DNA of 64,000 bases from Cardiocondyla obscurior (taxonomy: Eukaryota; Arthropoda; Insecta; Hymenoptera; Formicidae). The stretch spans positions 4,568,377 to 4,632,376 of the forward strand of contig NC_091883.1 of NCBI RefSeq assembly GCF_019399895.1. The letters run 5' to 3'. Under the pieces are notes generated by a model. The model saw only the letters and a list, made by a program, of their open reading frames with translations, made no database searches and was not told where the DNA came from. The position numbers and the translations under genes were made by a program. Shown piece by piece: positions 36,768-48,077 of this stretch; within the stretch, counting starts at the first letter, position 1; the number at the start of each line of letters is the position of its first letter.

Positions 36768-38462
36768 ATGGTGAGTGAACAAATGCAATAAATGAGTTAT
36801 ATTTTTAGAATTTAATTAATGCTTAAATAACGTTATTTTAGGACGATGATGATCATTATCAAAGTGGTTATGATGACCATTATCAAAGTGGTTCTTTTCC
36901 AAAAGATTTTGGATATGCACCATTTGATGGTGAAACTGAAGGATCTATGGATCCACTAGCTGGAGAACAAAAGCCCAGAATACTTCTCATGGGTCTCAGA
37001 CGGTAAAATTATAAGTTTTTTGCATCAATAAGAGTTTTATAAACTGATCAATACTTATCTCTTTGATATATTTTCTATCATTTTTTAGTAGTGGCAAATC
37101 TTCAATACAAAAAGTTGTATTTCACAAGATGTCACCTAACGAAACTCTGTTCTTGGAAAGTACAAATAAAATAATTAAAGACGATATAAGTAACTCAAGC
37201 TTTGTACAGTTTCAAATATGGGACTTTCCTGGACAAATTGATTTTTTTGATCCTACTTTTGACAGTGACATGATATTTGGTGGTTGTGGAGCATTGGTAT
37301 TTGTAATAGATGCTCAAGATGATTATATGGAGGCACTTAATAAGCTTCATGCCACAGTTACAAAGGCAAACAAAGTTAATCAGGCTATCAAATTTGAAGT
37401 TTTTATTCATAAGGTAGACGGTTTATCCGACGATTGTAAGATGGAAACACAAAGAGATATACACACAAGAGCCAATGATGATTTAGCAGATGCTGGTAAA
37501 GACAAAGATTTTTAAATAAATGTTTAAGAAGGCGGGCGTTGCTCTGATTCACTTTATCTCTTTCTAGGATGCGATCAAATACATTTGAGTTTTCATTTGA
37601 CTTCAATATATGATCACAGTATATTTGAAGCTTTTAGCAAAGTTGTTCAAAAGTTAATACCACAGTTGCCTACTTTAGAAAATTTACTCAATATACTCAT
37701 ATCGGTAAAAATAACGTTTATTCTTCTCTTTTTATTATGATAATTAATAATTGAGAATATTTTTCATTAATGTTACATTGACAGAATTCGGCAATTGAGA
37801 AGGCATTCCTATTTGACGTTGTCTCAAAAATATACATAGCAACGGATAGCTCACCTGTTGATATGCAAAGTTATGAATTATGTTGCGATATGATCGACGT
37901 TGTTATTGACGTTTCTTGCATATACGGGTAAAAATCATATTTTAAACATTTATGTTTAACGTATAATATATATTTTTTTTTATAATTTATATCTATTTTA
38001 GATTGAGAGAAGATTTAGAAGCTGCTGCGTTCGATAATCAAAGTTCCAGTTTAATTAAACTAAATAATGGTACCATCTTATACTTACGTGAAGTAAATAA
38101 ATTTTTAGCATTGGTTTGTATCTTACGAGAGGATAATTTTGATAGACAAGGTAAAAGTATTCGATGTCAAATATTTTAACATTGTATGTTTAAAGAAAGT
38201 AATGCGGTTTTTTTAATCAAAAAGTACGGTATCTTACATGAAATGCATTTTCTCATTTACAGGCGTGATCGACTATAATTTTCTTTGTTTCCGAAAAGCG
38301 ATACAGCAAGTGTTTGAGCTACGAAATAAAGCATTAGCTGCAACAAATGCAAACAATCACTCATCCTCTCCTGTTAGTACGAATGAAACGTCAAATGCAC
38401 CCACAGTCTCGCAAACTGGAGCTATTGGACAGAACGGTACAGTTGTAATTGCGCAAAGTTAA
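36768..38462 (+). CDS. RagC-D: Rag GTPase C/D (7 exons, 399 aa)
   Basis: Exons: 36768-36770 (the ATG alone), 36842-37002, 37089-37495, 37568-37704, 37785-37927, 38002-38150, 38263-38462; all in phase. GTPase motifs: P-loop GLRRSGKSS (52-60), G3 WDFPGQ (99-104), and HKVD (162-165). The family-typical stretches TQRDIHTRANDDLADAG, HLTSIYDHSIFEAFSKVVQK and KIYIATDSSPVDMQSYELCC are nearly invariant in animals. A C-terminal roadblock-like domain follows; the last about 45 residues are Ser/Thr/Asn-rich. RagC/D pairs with RagA/B on the lysosome to recruit mTORC1 when amino acids are present. Coding exon 1 contains only the start codon, followed directly by a GTGAGT donor. Confidence 0.97.
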
Positions 38463-39102
38463 TTTTTATGCGCAAATTTGTATAAAACATACCAGGCAAA
38501 TGTAATATAATACGTTAACTTTATTATTACTTATTTAAAAATTTATTTCAAATATGTATATTATAAATACACCACACATTTTTTCTTTCTTTAATATAGA
38601 ATATACTTTTTATAATATATTATTAAACATGAAATATAGAGAAGATCAAAAAATCTTTCAGACCAAGAAACAGTCTATACTTAACTGTGCAATTTATTAT
38701 TAAAATCGATTATATTCGATTATATTTTTAAATTGTAATCCAAAGTATTATAGCAGAACTTTTATAACTTATATGCATTATATAGAATATTGAGTACATC
38801 ATGCTATCACAGGTAAATTGCTTTTCTTATGTATCTTAACGAAATATATGGCAGTATATGTAAAACTGCGTGTGCGTACGCGTGTACGTGTATGTTAAAT
38901 CTAAATTTTTACGTGCTTTGCCAAATTTGTTTTTTTTTTTTTAACTTGAAGCACAGTTGTGTACAGTTAGTAATTTTTTGATTAAAAAAAATTTTATAAT
39001 TTTATCGGATTATAGAATCGTATTTTATTTTGTGTAAAATAACGATATCGTATATATTTTTATTTTTGTATATATATATATTTACTTGAAATACTCCTTA
39101 TG
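38463..39102 (+). other. RagC 3' UTR and convergent spacer
   Basis: AT-rich, with no coding exon. It ends where the minus-strand two-exon frame at 39103 begins its 3' side, so the two genes converge here. Confidence 0.55.
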
Positions 39103-39551
39103 TTACGAATCAGCGACTACGACTTGTATCTCATCGTGTAAGGCACATGATGAATTTAGAATAAAGATTTGTTCTTCAAACCGATACCAGCGTATGTAAG
39201 AAAAAATTTGTTCATACTCGTTTAAGGACACTTCAACAGGTAACAATGATTCTGGACTAAAAAGTTTAAAAAAATTAGTAGGTGCACACGTTAGTTTAAA
39301 TATCCGTAGCATATTTTTTTACCTCGTTTGCCAAGCTTTTTTATAAATTAATTTTGGGATTGGTAGGGAGATGCCCGATGGTGGTAAACTCTGATGTGCA
39401 ATTTCTGTCATTAAGGTACGACTAAGGCCGGTAATAAATTTAATGAATTTATTACTATCGTCAAATGCTTTATTATCGATATAGATCGCAGATTCTGGCA
39501 TTAATTTATCTGGAAGGGATCGATTAGGAGACAAGGTATTGAAAATTGACA
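39103..39551 (-). CDS. Orphan C-terminal exon pair of unknown protein, 5' part not found
   Basis: Two exons, 39551-39323 and 39256-39103, join in phase (AG + T) to an open frame of 127 codons ending VVADS and a stop. Composition and splice sites look like real coding sequence: LPDKLMPESAIYIDNKAF, LPIPKLIYKKAWQ, then SPESLLPVEVSLNEYEQIF and YIRWYRFEEQIFIL. I do not recognise the family. The first exon opens after an acceptor (TTTAATAG) with two leading bases, so an upstream exon ending in phase 1 is required; none is visible between here and GCP5. Possibilities are a truncated gene, a gene whose upstream exons lie beyond GCP5, or alternative last exons of GCP5, whose exon 13 ends in the matching phase. 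Confidence 0.6.
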
Positions 39552-39943
39552 CTATTAAATAAAATTACATTTATAATTGTTTTCAGAAAAATAATTAATA
39601 TAATTCAAAATGTATTTATTTTACAAAAAAATAATATAACATTTTTCTCACATATGTGCACATTAAAACAATTATTAAAAAAAATAAATACAAAATATTC
39701 TGTTACAAATCTCTTCGCGCAATAAATTTGTTTCTAAGGAAAAAATTAGTATAAAAAATTATAATTATATAAATGAGCTAATAATATACTAATGTAATAA
39801 ACTAATAATTAAATGCTATGTGTATTTTATCCTAATATTAAGCAGCGATTGATGTAAATGAAATGGGACTAATATTGTTAATCCCAAGTGGGAAGATCAG
39901 GTGCACACTGGTAATTTTGTTAAACTGATGTATAAATCGATAT

Positions 39944-39949
39944 TTTATT
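39944..39949 (-). terminator. Polyadenylation signal of GCP5
   Basis: AATAAA on the minus strand, 9 bases after the GCP5 stop codon. This is unusually close and supports the 47-base final exon. The transcript may also use later signals. Confidence 0.4.
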
Positions 39950-39958
39950 AATATAAAA

Positions 39959-42900
39959 TTAAGCACATGGCATACTGCAATTAAAGGCTGAACTTAAGGC
40001 AGTCACTGTAAATAAAGCACGGGAAAAATGTTATGTCAAAAGCGATACTGTTAATTAATCATGATGCAACAATTTAACATCTATTAGTTAATTTTTTCAG
40101 TATATAACAAATATATTCAACATATTGATACATATTATAATCACATTTTTAAATTAAATTTCTAATTAATTAAAAAAAAAAACTTTTTTTTAATATTATA
40201 ATGACTGGCAAATAGTTTTATCAAATTTAACGATCGATAGATTTGCAAAATTGTGGGCAATTGTACTGAAAGACATTAAATATCTCCAATAAATTGTAAA
40301 ACTTACAATAATCTGCATCCTTATGCTGTACTGCATTGTGCAAAGCTAAAGCAAGATATGTATGATACTTTATATAACTCTGTTCCATTACATCCAGCTC
40401 TGTAGCGGCTAACAATAATTTTTTACGTGACCATCGATCTCGTATATGAATACACATTTCGATCATCTAAAACATTAATAATTGAGTAATAAGTATATAT
40501 TTTATTATTTTTTTTATCTAATAATATACATACGTTATTTATAGTTGCTATTAAATCTTCAAATTTATTTGTTAATAAGCAATGTTCGTAAACTTTGTTC
40601 AAGTATTCATTGTGTACTGCAAAAAGATCGTTTATATTAAAATTATAAAGACTTTTATTAAATATTTCTTTCGGAAAAAAGATTTTTAACTTTTCTTCTA
40701 AATAATATATCGTAATTATTACCTGATATAATGGTATCAAGACTGTCTGCTTCAGCCAGAACTTTTTCGAGCATAAAACCTAGAGTCTGTAATACTTGAC
40801 CAGATAAGTATGTATGTATAGATCCTATAGCGTGCAGTAACCAAAATCTTAAATTCTCGAGGCGCCTCATGTGGAATTGTTCTAATTTATCTTTTATACA
40901 CAGCAACCTAGAACCCTCTAAATCTGAAAGAATGGCAAAAACATTATACATGAGTTGCTAAAGTATTATTCTTGGCCGTATCCATTATTTACCGTAAAAT
41001 CTCAAGTTATTTAACGTCCACAAAGCCCACTTTAATTTCAGTTGAAATCTGAATATCTCATTGTACTTTTCTAAAACTTTCTTAGTTAATACGATACTTA
41101 TAGGCCATTCCACTGTATAATGTAGCGTTATACTATGTACAGCTTGTAATACTTGACGAGTATTGGCATTACCCGCAACTATAATCGACCACCGCGAATT
41201 CGTATCTGGCCAATATTGAGAAAATATCTCTTCGAGAATAGACGATAAAAAATACGAATTAGCCCACACTTGGTTAGTTTCAATCTAGAAATAAAAAAAA
41301 TAGCATAAATAATTTATATCAGAAAGAAATAGTATTATTTTAAAAACTAATTATTTTTTTTTTACTTCATGAAACAAAATTTGACAGAGTTTATTCATAA
41401 CATGTCCAGCTTCCATCATATAAACATATCTCAATTGTTTCAAATGCATTTGCAATTTATATTCGTCAATCATTATATTTTTTACTAATTTGCTAGCACT
41501 GTTATAACGTAAGATTAATATTTCAGATAATGTATTCTTCAAAATGGTTTGCATTGGTAGTATATATTTTATCTTTCGTAATCTGTAGAAAAAAAAATAT
41601 ATATATTATTCTTAACATATAAATGACATCGATATATTAAAAATTTGCATTTAATATAAACATACTCTTCATACAACTTATGTATCTGGCTTTCCTTTAT
41701 TTTAGAATTACGAGTATTATGCACACGTGCGTCTACCATATCGTTTTTATATAATTCACAAGGTAGGTAATCTTCCATTGCTTTCATAAAAAATGGATTG
41801 TGTAAAGTTGATAACTGTTGAATTATATTTATTTCAATATCAGCATCATATTCAGGTAAAATTTCATCTATTTGCGACACGGTATCTGTCTCCTCCACTG
41901 ACGGGTTATATTTAGATACTTCTGATAATAATTTGTTTTGTAATTCAGTGTTTAATGAAATTCTAATGTCTGCAATACGACATATTATAATAAAATTTAA
42001 ATTTACAACATATAAGAATAATATTAAAATACTATAGTTACGAGACCATTATATTCATCATTGTCTATCTTCCATATATCGGCAATTCGGTCTAAAGAAA
42101 CAAGCAATTCAATACTGCGACCCATATGTTGCACTTTTTGTAATAAAAATTGCATAATTGGATCTGTCAAGCAGATATTATCAGATAATCGAATCGTAAA
42201 TTTTTCAGTTTCTTCATTTTCATCTTCTTTCACCCTAATATAAAATGTTATACGTAAATCAAAGTAAAAAAAAATAATTTTTTAATTTTAAACACATACC
42301 TCATAATTATAAATTCATTTCGCCAATCTTCTAATCGTCCTTCGCTCAGCCATGTATCGATTATATTAAGATAAACTGTAAGACTACGCAGGTACAAATT
42401 TATACAAATATTTGCTCTTTCTCGATTGTGAGAGTTTTGCATTTCATAATATAAGGACGATAGTAGTCGGGATGCACATTTCCAATTTGTGTTAACTTTC
42501 CAATCAATTGTAACTTTCTGATGTACATCATAGAGCATTTTTATAGTATTCAAATATTTTCTCAATTCACCCGATAAAGATAATAACGTATTACAATTTT
42601 CTAAAACATAAAATATAATATTTAAGAACAAGAAATCACGATAGTATTATACATGATTTAAATATGTATTAACCTTGTTTCATAATATTTTTTTCTATAC
42701 TAATCACTTCAGTCTTAAATTCACTTATATGCTGTTTAAGTGCAGCATTATATGCTTCATAAGTTAAAGGAGGACTCTGTATTTTTGAGTTTTCACCATA
42801 AATCGATTGCAAGTCAGCTTCAAATCTCTCAATATCATATATCATTGAAAAACACTCACAAAATGGTGTTAAAATACTTTTAAAGGCAGTCTGAAAATAA

Positions 42901-44133
42901 GATTTTAATATAATAAGTTTACATAATAAAATAGTGTATAAAATATTTACAAAATAATTTTAAAATAGTAAGGAATAATAAGGACATACTCACAGTTGTC
43001 AAACTTGGTATAGATATGTCTGAACATATTGAAAATTTTAATCCATCTTGCTGAAACACTGTCATTGATGTTTGAACATAAAACATCCATAATAATTCTC
43101 TGTATACTTGATATTCACTAAGAGTAGTTACTTTATACAAAGATGACAAACTTATTTCATTCCTGTAAATGTATTTACAATGTCACATACCTAATGATTA
43201 TTCTATACATTAGAAACTTTAATTAATAAAATAAAAAGTACCAAATATCACATATACTTGTATCACAAGATTGATTAATAACAGGATACTTGTAACATTT
43301 TAAATTATTCCACCAATCATGTTGAACATTTGATAAGAGCCATTTTCTAGATTCAAGACTCTGTGCTAATGCTAGGGCAAATTTATTTTCTGTATTATCA
43401 GAAGCTTTTGGAGGCTGGAAAATTTCTAATTGAGTATCACATATCTGAGTAGACAAGGAAATATCATTCTCATCAACACCTTCCTCTGACAAATCTGACC
43501 AATCCTATATAAATATAAAAATTAAAAACAATTTAAATGACAATTTTATAAAATGTATATTGTGTTCAAAACTTACACTCTTGCTATCATCACTTTTATA
43601 ATCACAAAAAAAGTTTTCCTGACCCTCTTTTAAATATTGTGCCCAGTCTATTTCTTCTTCAGTAGGTGTATTAAAACTGTGTTCTCCACGCGTGAGTTTT
43701 AGGCTATCCAAGTTAGACTTGTGAGTTTCAGTAGACAAATCCAGTAAGAATGTTAATAAATACCACTGCAGATCATATTGAGGATGCTGTTCAAAGTTAA
43801 AGCCTGACAGAAAGGAGTCAATCAACTCCCGGAATTTTTTAGCAACCTCATACTTTCCATGGATTGAGAATTTGGTAATTACTGCATCTATTGCCTCTTT
43901 AGTTGCATGGCTGTTGACAGAAAGGTAACGATGGTGTTTGATATTTGACAAACAAAATCGTTCACATACTCGAAATCCTTCTTCATCTTCCTGAACAAAT
44001 AGAGACGATATGTTATATTATTTTTTACGTACGTTGTAAATGTCTTTGACTGTGCACGTACCTCGAACGATGTAAGTGTTGTTATGAGTTGTTTTAAATC
44101 ATTATGAATATCATTTAATACACGAGTACTCAT
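39959..44133 (-). CDS. TUBGCP5: Gamma-tubulin complex component 5 (14 exons, 975 aa)
   Basis: Exons: 44133-44062, 43990-43577, 43504-43242, 43162-42994, 42890-42674, 42600-42300, 42234-42047, 41969-41666, 41582-41366, 41284-40993, 40923-40723, 40616-40534, 40466-40307, 40005-39959; all phases agree. N-terminal markers: DEEGFRVCERFCLSNIKHHR, YDLQWYLLTFLLDLS, EIDWAQYLKEGQENFF. The GRIP motifs follow, then the gamma-tubulin-binding C-terminal domain: MQTILKNTLSEILILRYNSA, AGHVMNKLCQILFHE, WSIIVAGNANTRQVLQ. The true C-terminus lies in a 47-base last exon (LTALSSAFNCSMPCA), which aligns with the end of other GCP5 proteins; the frame read into intron 13 is not the end. GCP5 is a non-core subunit of the gamma-tubulin ring complex that nucleates microtubules at centrosomes. 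The exon 7 donor is weak (GTCTCG). Usual length is about 1020 aa. Confidence 0.93.
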
Positions 44134-44500
44134 TTTCACTTTACACCGAATTAATTTAGCGGACACATGTGATTACATCAGTGTAGATGTTTAAAAAAGA
44201 TAATTATGTACACTTTATTATATTTGATCGAGAAAAATGAGCATTGAAATCGGTGCCTTCTTTGCAAATACTATAGTAAGTTGAAATAACCAATAATAAC
44301 GGAGACAGCAGCAGGCAATACAGTACGTAGCAAAGAGCCCAACTCGGAATCAGTGGTCGCAGATTTCAGACGGGCAACATATGCACCCCAGGCACAATGC
44401 CGTGTCCGTGTGTGCCCGTAGCGCCTGCTAAATTAGCAGTCCTAATGCCTCGGACGCAGAGAGCCCAACTCGGAATCGCGACTTTCACGCGTATAGATAC
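44134..44500. other. GCP5 promoter flank and short direct repeat
   Basis: The GCP5 upstream region grades into the repeat complex. GAGCCCAACTCGGAATC occurs at about 44336-44352 and again at 44461-44477, a 125-bp spacing. A minus-strand frame across this GC-rich piece shows no known domain. Confidence 0.5.
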
Positions 44501-44634
44501 AGAGGCTCGTCCGTGTGAAGCCAGCGTTTCAGCTGCCGTCGGATAGAAGAACAGGCCAGACCTATACACTGTCTGTCCTGTTCTTTCGTGGCGTCGCCGG
44601 CAGATATCTCAGATCCGCTTCTCGGTAACATCGC
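44501..44634. repeat. Left flanking direct repeat of the repeat complex
   Basis: About 134 bp, starting AGAGGCTCGTCCGTGTGAAG and ending CTTCTCGGTAACATCGC. It is repeated in the same orientation at 47953-48077 with small differences and a 9-bp or so length change. Together the two copies bracket about 3.3 kb of non-coding repeats, like the terminal repeats of a non-autonomous element, though the TG...CA ends of a classic LTR are absent. Confidence 0.75.
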
Positions 44635-44974
44635 GGAGTCTTAAATAATTTTAAATAGTACGAAATCCGAGTCACTGAATTGTGTACGGTCCGACATTTT
44701 TAAAGTATAATGTAATATAAGTTTTTAATGTACAATGCAACAAAAATTTTCCGTCCCACTTAAACAGACTGCGGACTGTCGGTTGTACATATTTTTAATA
44801 TTTTCTATAAGTACAACCGGTGTGGTTAAAAATTTTTGATGCATCCTACACATCATTTCACTTAAAGCAATATAATATTAGTGCAAATAAATATATTTAA
44901 TATATGTATACAGGCGCGCGCCTGTATTTTAATTCAAGGAAATAAGACAGCTGTCTTATTTAATTTATTAAATA

Positions 44975-45392
44975 AAAAATTTGCAAAAAAAAGCATTATT
45001 TCTCTGAAAATAATATATATTAAAGCATATGCATATAAAAATATATAAGTATACATAAAACATATGTAATATAACAATTAAAATAAAAAGAAATAAAGAC
45101 AATGAAATAAAGAATTTGTAAAAAAAAGCATCATTTCTCTGAAAGTAATATATATTAAAGCATATGCATATAAAAATATATAAGTATACATAAAACATAT
45201 GTAATATAACAATTAAAATAAAAAGAAATAAAGACAATGAAATAAAGAATTTGTAAAAAAAGCATCATTTCTCTGAAAGTAATATATATTAAAGCATATG
45301 CATATAAAAATATATAAGTATACATAAAACATATGTAATATAACAATTAAAATAAAAAGAAATAAAGACAATTAAATAAGAAATTTGTAAAA
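44975..45392. repeat. Tandem repeat, unit about 134-135 bp, three copies
   Basis: Three near-identical AT-rich copies; the anchor TTAAAGCATATGCATATAAA starts near 45020, 45155 and 45289. Differences are a few substitutions and A-run lengths. The minus-strand frames across it (about 90 aa, Phe/Ile/Leu-rich) repeat because the DNA repeats and are not considered genes. Confidence 0.9.
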
Positions 45393-45417
45393 AAAAAAAA
45401 AAAAGCATGCGACTCAC

Positions 45418-45640
45418 GAATCTGCATGAGCTTCAGCGGAGTTGTTGCCGGTGACTGTAACATAAATAGGAAAATATTAATTCAGACATGTTAGTTTCTT
45501 TTTAATAAAGATTTTGATTTAAAAATTAATGCTTACCTTAAAGTTGCTCCGCCGATGCAGGATACCCCCCGGGCCTGCTCCTCCTCTCAGATGGGAGGTC
45601 ATCGTCGTCGAGTCATCTTTTCGCGCACTGGAAACTCTCG
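45418..45640 (-). repeat. Mini-exon repeat unit U5, minus strand
   Basis: Read on the minus strand: block A with ATGACTCGACG at 45616 downward, GAGAGGAGGAGCAGG, and CGGCGGAGCAACTTTAAG ending at 45537, then GTAAGC. The spacer runs 45536-45455 and ends ATGTTACAG. Block B is 45454-45418 (TCACCGGCAACAACTCCGC, then TGAAGC and GCAGATTC) followed by GTGAGT. The small reading frame of the other units is broken here by extra bases after ATGACTCGA. It lies inside the complex bounded by the direct repeats. Confidence 0.8.
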
Positions 45641-45659
45641 CGAAATACTGTCATTAACC

Positions 45660-46530
45660 CCTAACGCTATCACTCATAATTTAAATTATCACTCGTTAGT
45701 TTACATTATCACTCACAGTTTAAATTATTATTAAAACACGGCACCCCGTATTATAAACAAAAACGCGAAACTGTACACTCACACTCACTCACACTCACTC
45801 ACATAATATTCACCGCGCACTTCATAACACTTCATAACACTTCATAACACTTCATAACATTATGACTCATATTCACCGCGCACTTTATTACACTATCACT
45901 CATACCTAGTTTAAATTATTATAAAACAAGAAAAAATTGTTCGAATAGGACTTTAAAACTACTAAAATACGCGTCGCACAATCCGGCGTAACGCGAATCT
46001 CTCAAGCAGCAGATGCCAATTTCCCGAATTGCGTGCAGTAGCGCACGCACTATCAGTCACGGCTAACCAAACAGAAAACGACACTCCGCGAGGGACCGAC
46101 GAATACTCCGGGCTGTACGACGATCCCTTAAAAAATAAATTAAAAACGCGAATTACTATATCCCGAAAGCGCGAAACAATATTCCGATAACGAGAAAAGC
46201 GACCTTGTTTTGTAATAACTTAAACACGGCATCCCGTATTATATACATAAACGCGACACTGTACACTCACACTCACACTCACACTCACTCACATAATTAT
46301 CACCGCGCACTTCATAACACTATGACTCATATTCACCGCGCACTTTATTACACTATCACTCATTACATAATAACTTAAACACGGCACCCCGTATAATATA
46401 CAAAAACGCAAAACTGTACACTCACACTCACACTCACTCACATAATATTCACCGCGCACTTTATTACATTGTCACTTAGAGCGTAATTTATCATAAAACA
46501 AGGAAAAATTGTTCAAATAGAAATTAAAAA
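45660..46530. repeat. Satellite-like modules with CACTCA and TTCATAACAC microsatellites
   Basis: A module of ACACGGCACCCCGTATTATA, AACTGTACACTCACACTCAC and TTCACCGCGCAC occurs at about 45736-45900, 46225-46360 and 46378-46470. Within it are (CACTCA)n runs at about 45778, 46266 and 46421, and a fourfold CTTCATAACA array at about 45821-45860. AATCCGGCGTAACGC modules lie at about 45981 and 46551. No open frame of interest. Confidence 0.8.
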
Positions 46531-46607
46531 ATACTAAAATACGCATCGCACAATCCGGCGTAACGCAAATCTCTCAAGCAGAAGATGCCGTTTCCCGAAT
46601 TGCATGT

Positions 46608-47080
46608 AATAGTAGTGACCTTTAATAACGGCATGACTCATTGCGGCAACGGCGACTAACGCGCGTAAGCTAGGGTAAAGTGCATCAGGCCTTACCGCGG
46701 ATCGCGTACGTGAGTCTTGAAGTACCGAAAGAAACGAGAAAACGAGGGAAAAGTTGAAGAAAGGCATCTTCATGCTTTGTTCTGTTCGCGACCGTGCATG
46801 TGAGAGAACGCACGAGTGATCGCTAAGAAATCATTAGAGGCGCCTATAATGATTTCTTAGCGATCACTCATGCGTTCTCTCACACGCACGGTCGCGAACA
46901 GAACAGAACATGAAGATGCCTTCCTCCAACTTTTCCTCGTTCTCTCGCTTCTCTCGATACTCCAAGATTCACGTACACGATCCGCGGTAAGGCCTAACGC
47001 ACTCCACCCTAACTCACGCGCGTAAGCCGCTGTCACCACAGTGAGTCAGGTCATCATTGCCGGTCACTATACACTATTAG
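46608..47080. repeat. Foldback (palindromic) element, arms about 235 bp
   Basis: A long imperfect inverted repeat centred on AGGCGCCT between 46841 and 46842. The inner about 75 bp of each arm are nearly identical (GATCGCTAAGAAATCATTA and the reverse). Outer parts also match (CCTTACCGCGGATCG, AACGCGCGTAAG). Ends read TAGTGACC on both sides in inverted orientation. It interrupts a module that exists uninterrupted at about 46000-46110, so it looks like an inserted foldback or MITE-type element. Confidence 0.82.
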
Positions 47081-47952
47081 CACGTCTTACCAGACAGAAA
47101 ATCGACACTCCGAGAGAGATAACGCGTACTCTGGCTGTACGACGATTAATTAAAAAATAAATTGAAACGCGAATTATTATATCCCGAAAGCGCGAAACAA
47201 TATTCCGATCACGAAAAAGCATTCTTGTTTTATGATAAAATAACGTTCTCCGCGCACTAGATCACTCGCGGGATATTCACGACACTTCCGTTAAATCTTT
47301 AAACACGACCCTGAGACGTAAACGCGGTCTAACTGTCACTTTAATCCTTCGGTCGGTGTAACGAACGACACAAAACTTGCACGAAGCACCGGTATAAAAC
47401 GCGCCGCGATATAAAATATTCCTACCGCGGTAGACACTCGCGGGATAGTCCACGACACTTCCTATTAACCTTGAATCCCGACACAAGAATCTAACTGTCA
47501 CTTCAAGCGAGGTCCACGTCACCTTGTTGCGCGGTCAAAAGTCGTCGGTAGAATGACCGCGAAAACTTCCCCCAACCCCTTCAATGTTTTCCCTACTATC
47601 GCGCGGGATATTCTTTACCCCCTTGTGTTACCCACCGGGGTATTCACTATCCCGCTTTTTATCTTTACCGTTATTCAAAACACGCAACCACCTTTTTCGT
47701 TAAATTTTTGAATTTGACTTGAGAAATCAATAGCTCAATAATTATCGAATAGAACAGAATATTAATTATAATTTCATTATCCCGCGGATATTCACTATCC
47801 CGCGTTGTATTTCTACCGCGCTTCAGAACGCGTTACCGCCTTTTCTCGTTAAATTTTTGATTTTGATTCAAGAAATAAGATAGCTCAATAAGACATCTAA
47901 CAGAACAGAATATTAATTGTAATTTTTCTGTTTCAGATAATACTCTAGCTAT
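47081..47952. repeat. Right part of the repeat complex with CGCGGGATA modules
   Basis: About 47085-47230 repeats the module at about 46070-46215 (GACACTCCGMGAG, TGTACGACGAT, CCCGAAAGCGCGAAACAATA). Further right, CTCGCGGGATAKTC with CACGACACTTCC occurs at about 47266 and 47447; its reverse complement resembles the lead-in to U1 and U3 of the 24-kb array. Additional CCCGCGGATATTCACTATCC-like modules lie near 47640-47810. Confidence 0.7.
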
Positions 47953-48077
47953 AGAGGCTCGTCCGTGTGAAGCCAGCGTTTCGGCTGCCGTCAGATAGAA
48001 GAAAAGGCCAGAGGTCTGTCCCTTTCTTTCGCGGCGTCGCCGGCAGTTATCACAGATCCGCTTCTCGGTAACATCGC
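47953..48077. repeat. Right flanking direct repeat of the repeat complex
   Basis: Same orientation as 44501-44634, starting AGAGGCTCGTCCGTGTGAAG and ending CTTCTCGGTAACATCGC. Several substitutions and a short deletion relative to the left copy show the two are not freshly duplicated. An acceptor-like TTTCTGTTTCAG lies about 20 bases upstream. Confidence 0.75.

Noticed and set aside
39880..39915. Possible exon CAPDLPTWD after an acceptor-like site
   Set aside because: Too short, no upstream exon in matching phase, no second support.
44968..45346. Minus-strand Phe/Ile-rich repeated frame
   Set aside because: Produced by the 134-bp tandem array; open only because the unit lacks stops in that frame.
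45770..45860. CRISPR-like array
   Set aside because: Short direct repeats without unique spacers in a eukaryotic sequence; these are microsatellites.
44501..48077. Classic LTR retrotransposon
   Set aside because: No gag/pol-like frame, no TG...CA ends on the flanking repeats and no clear target duplication; described as a repeat complex instead.
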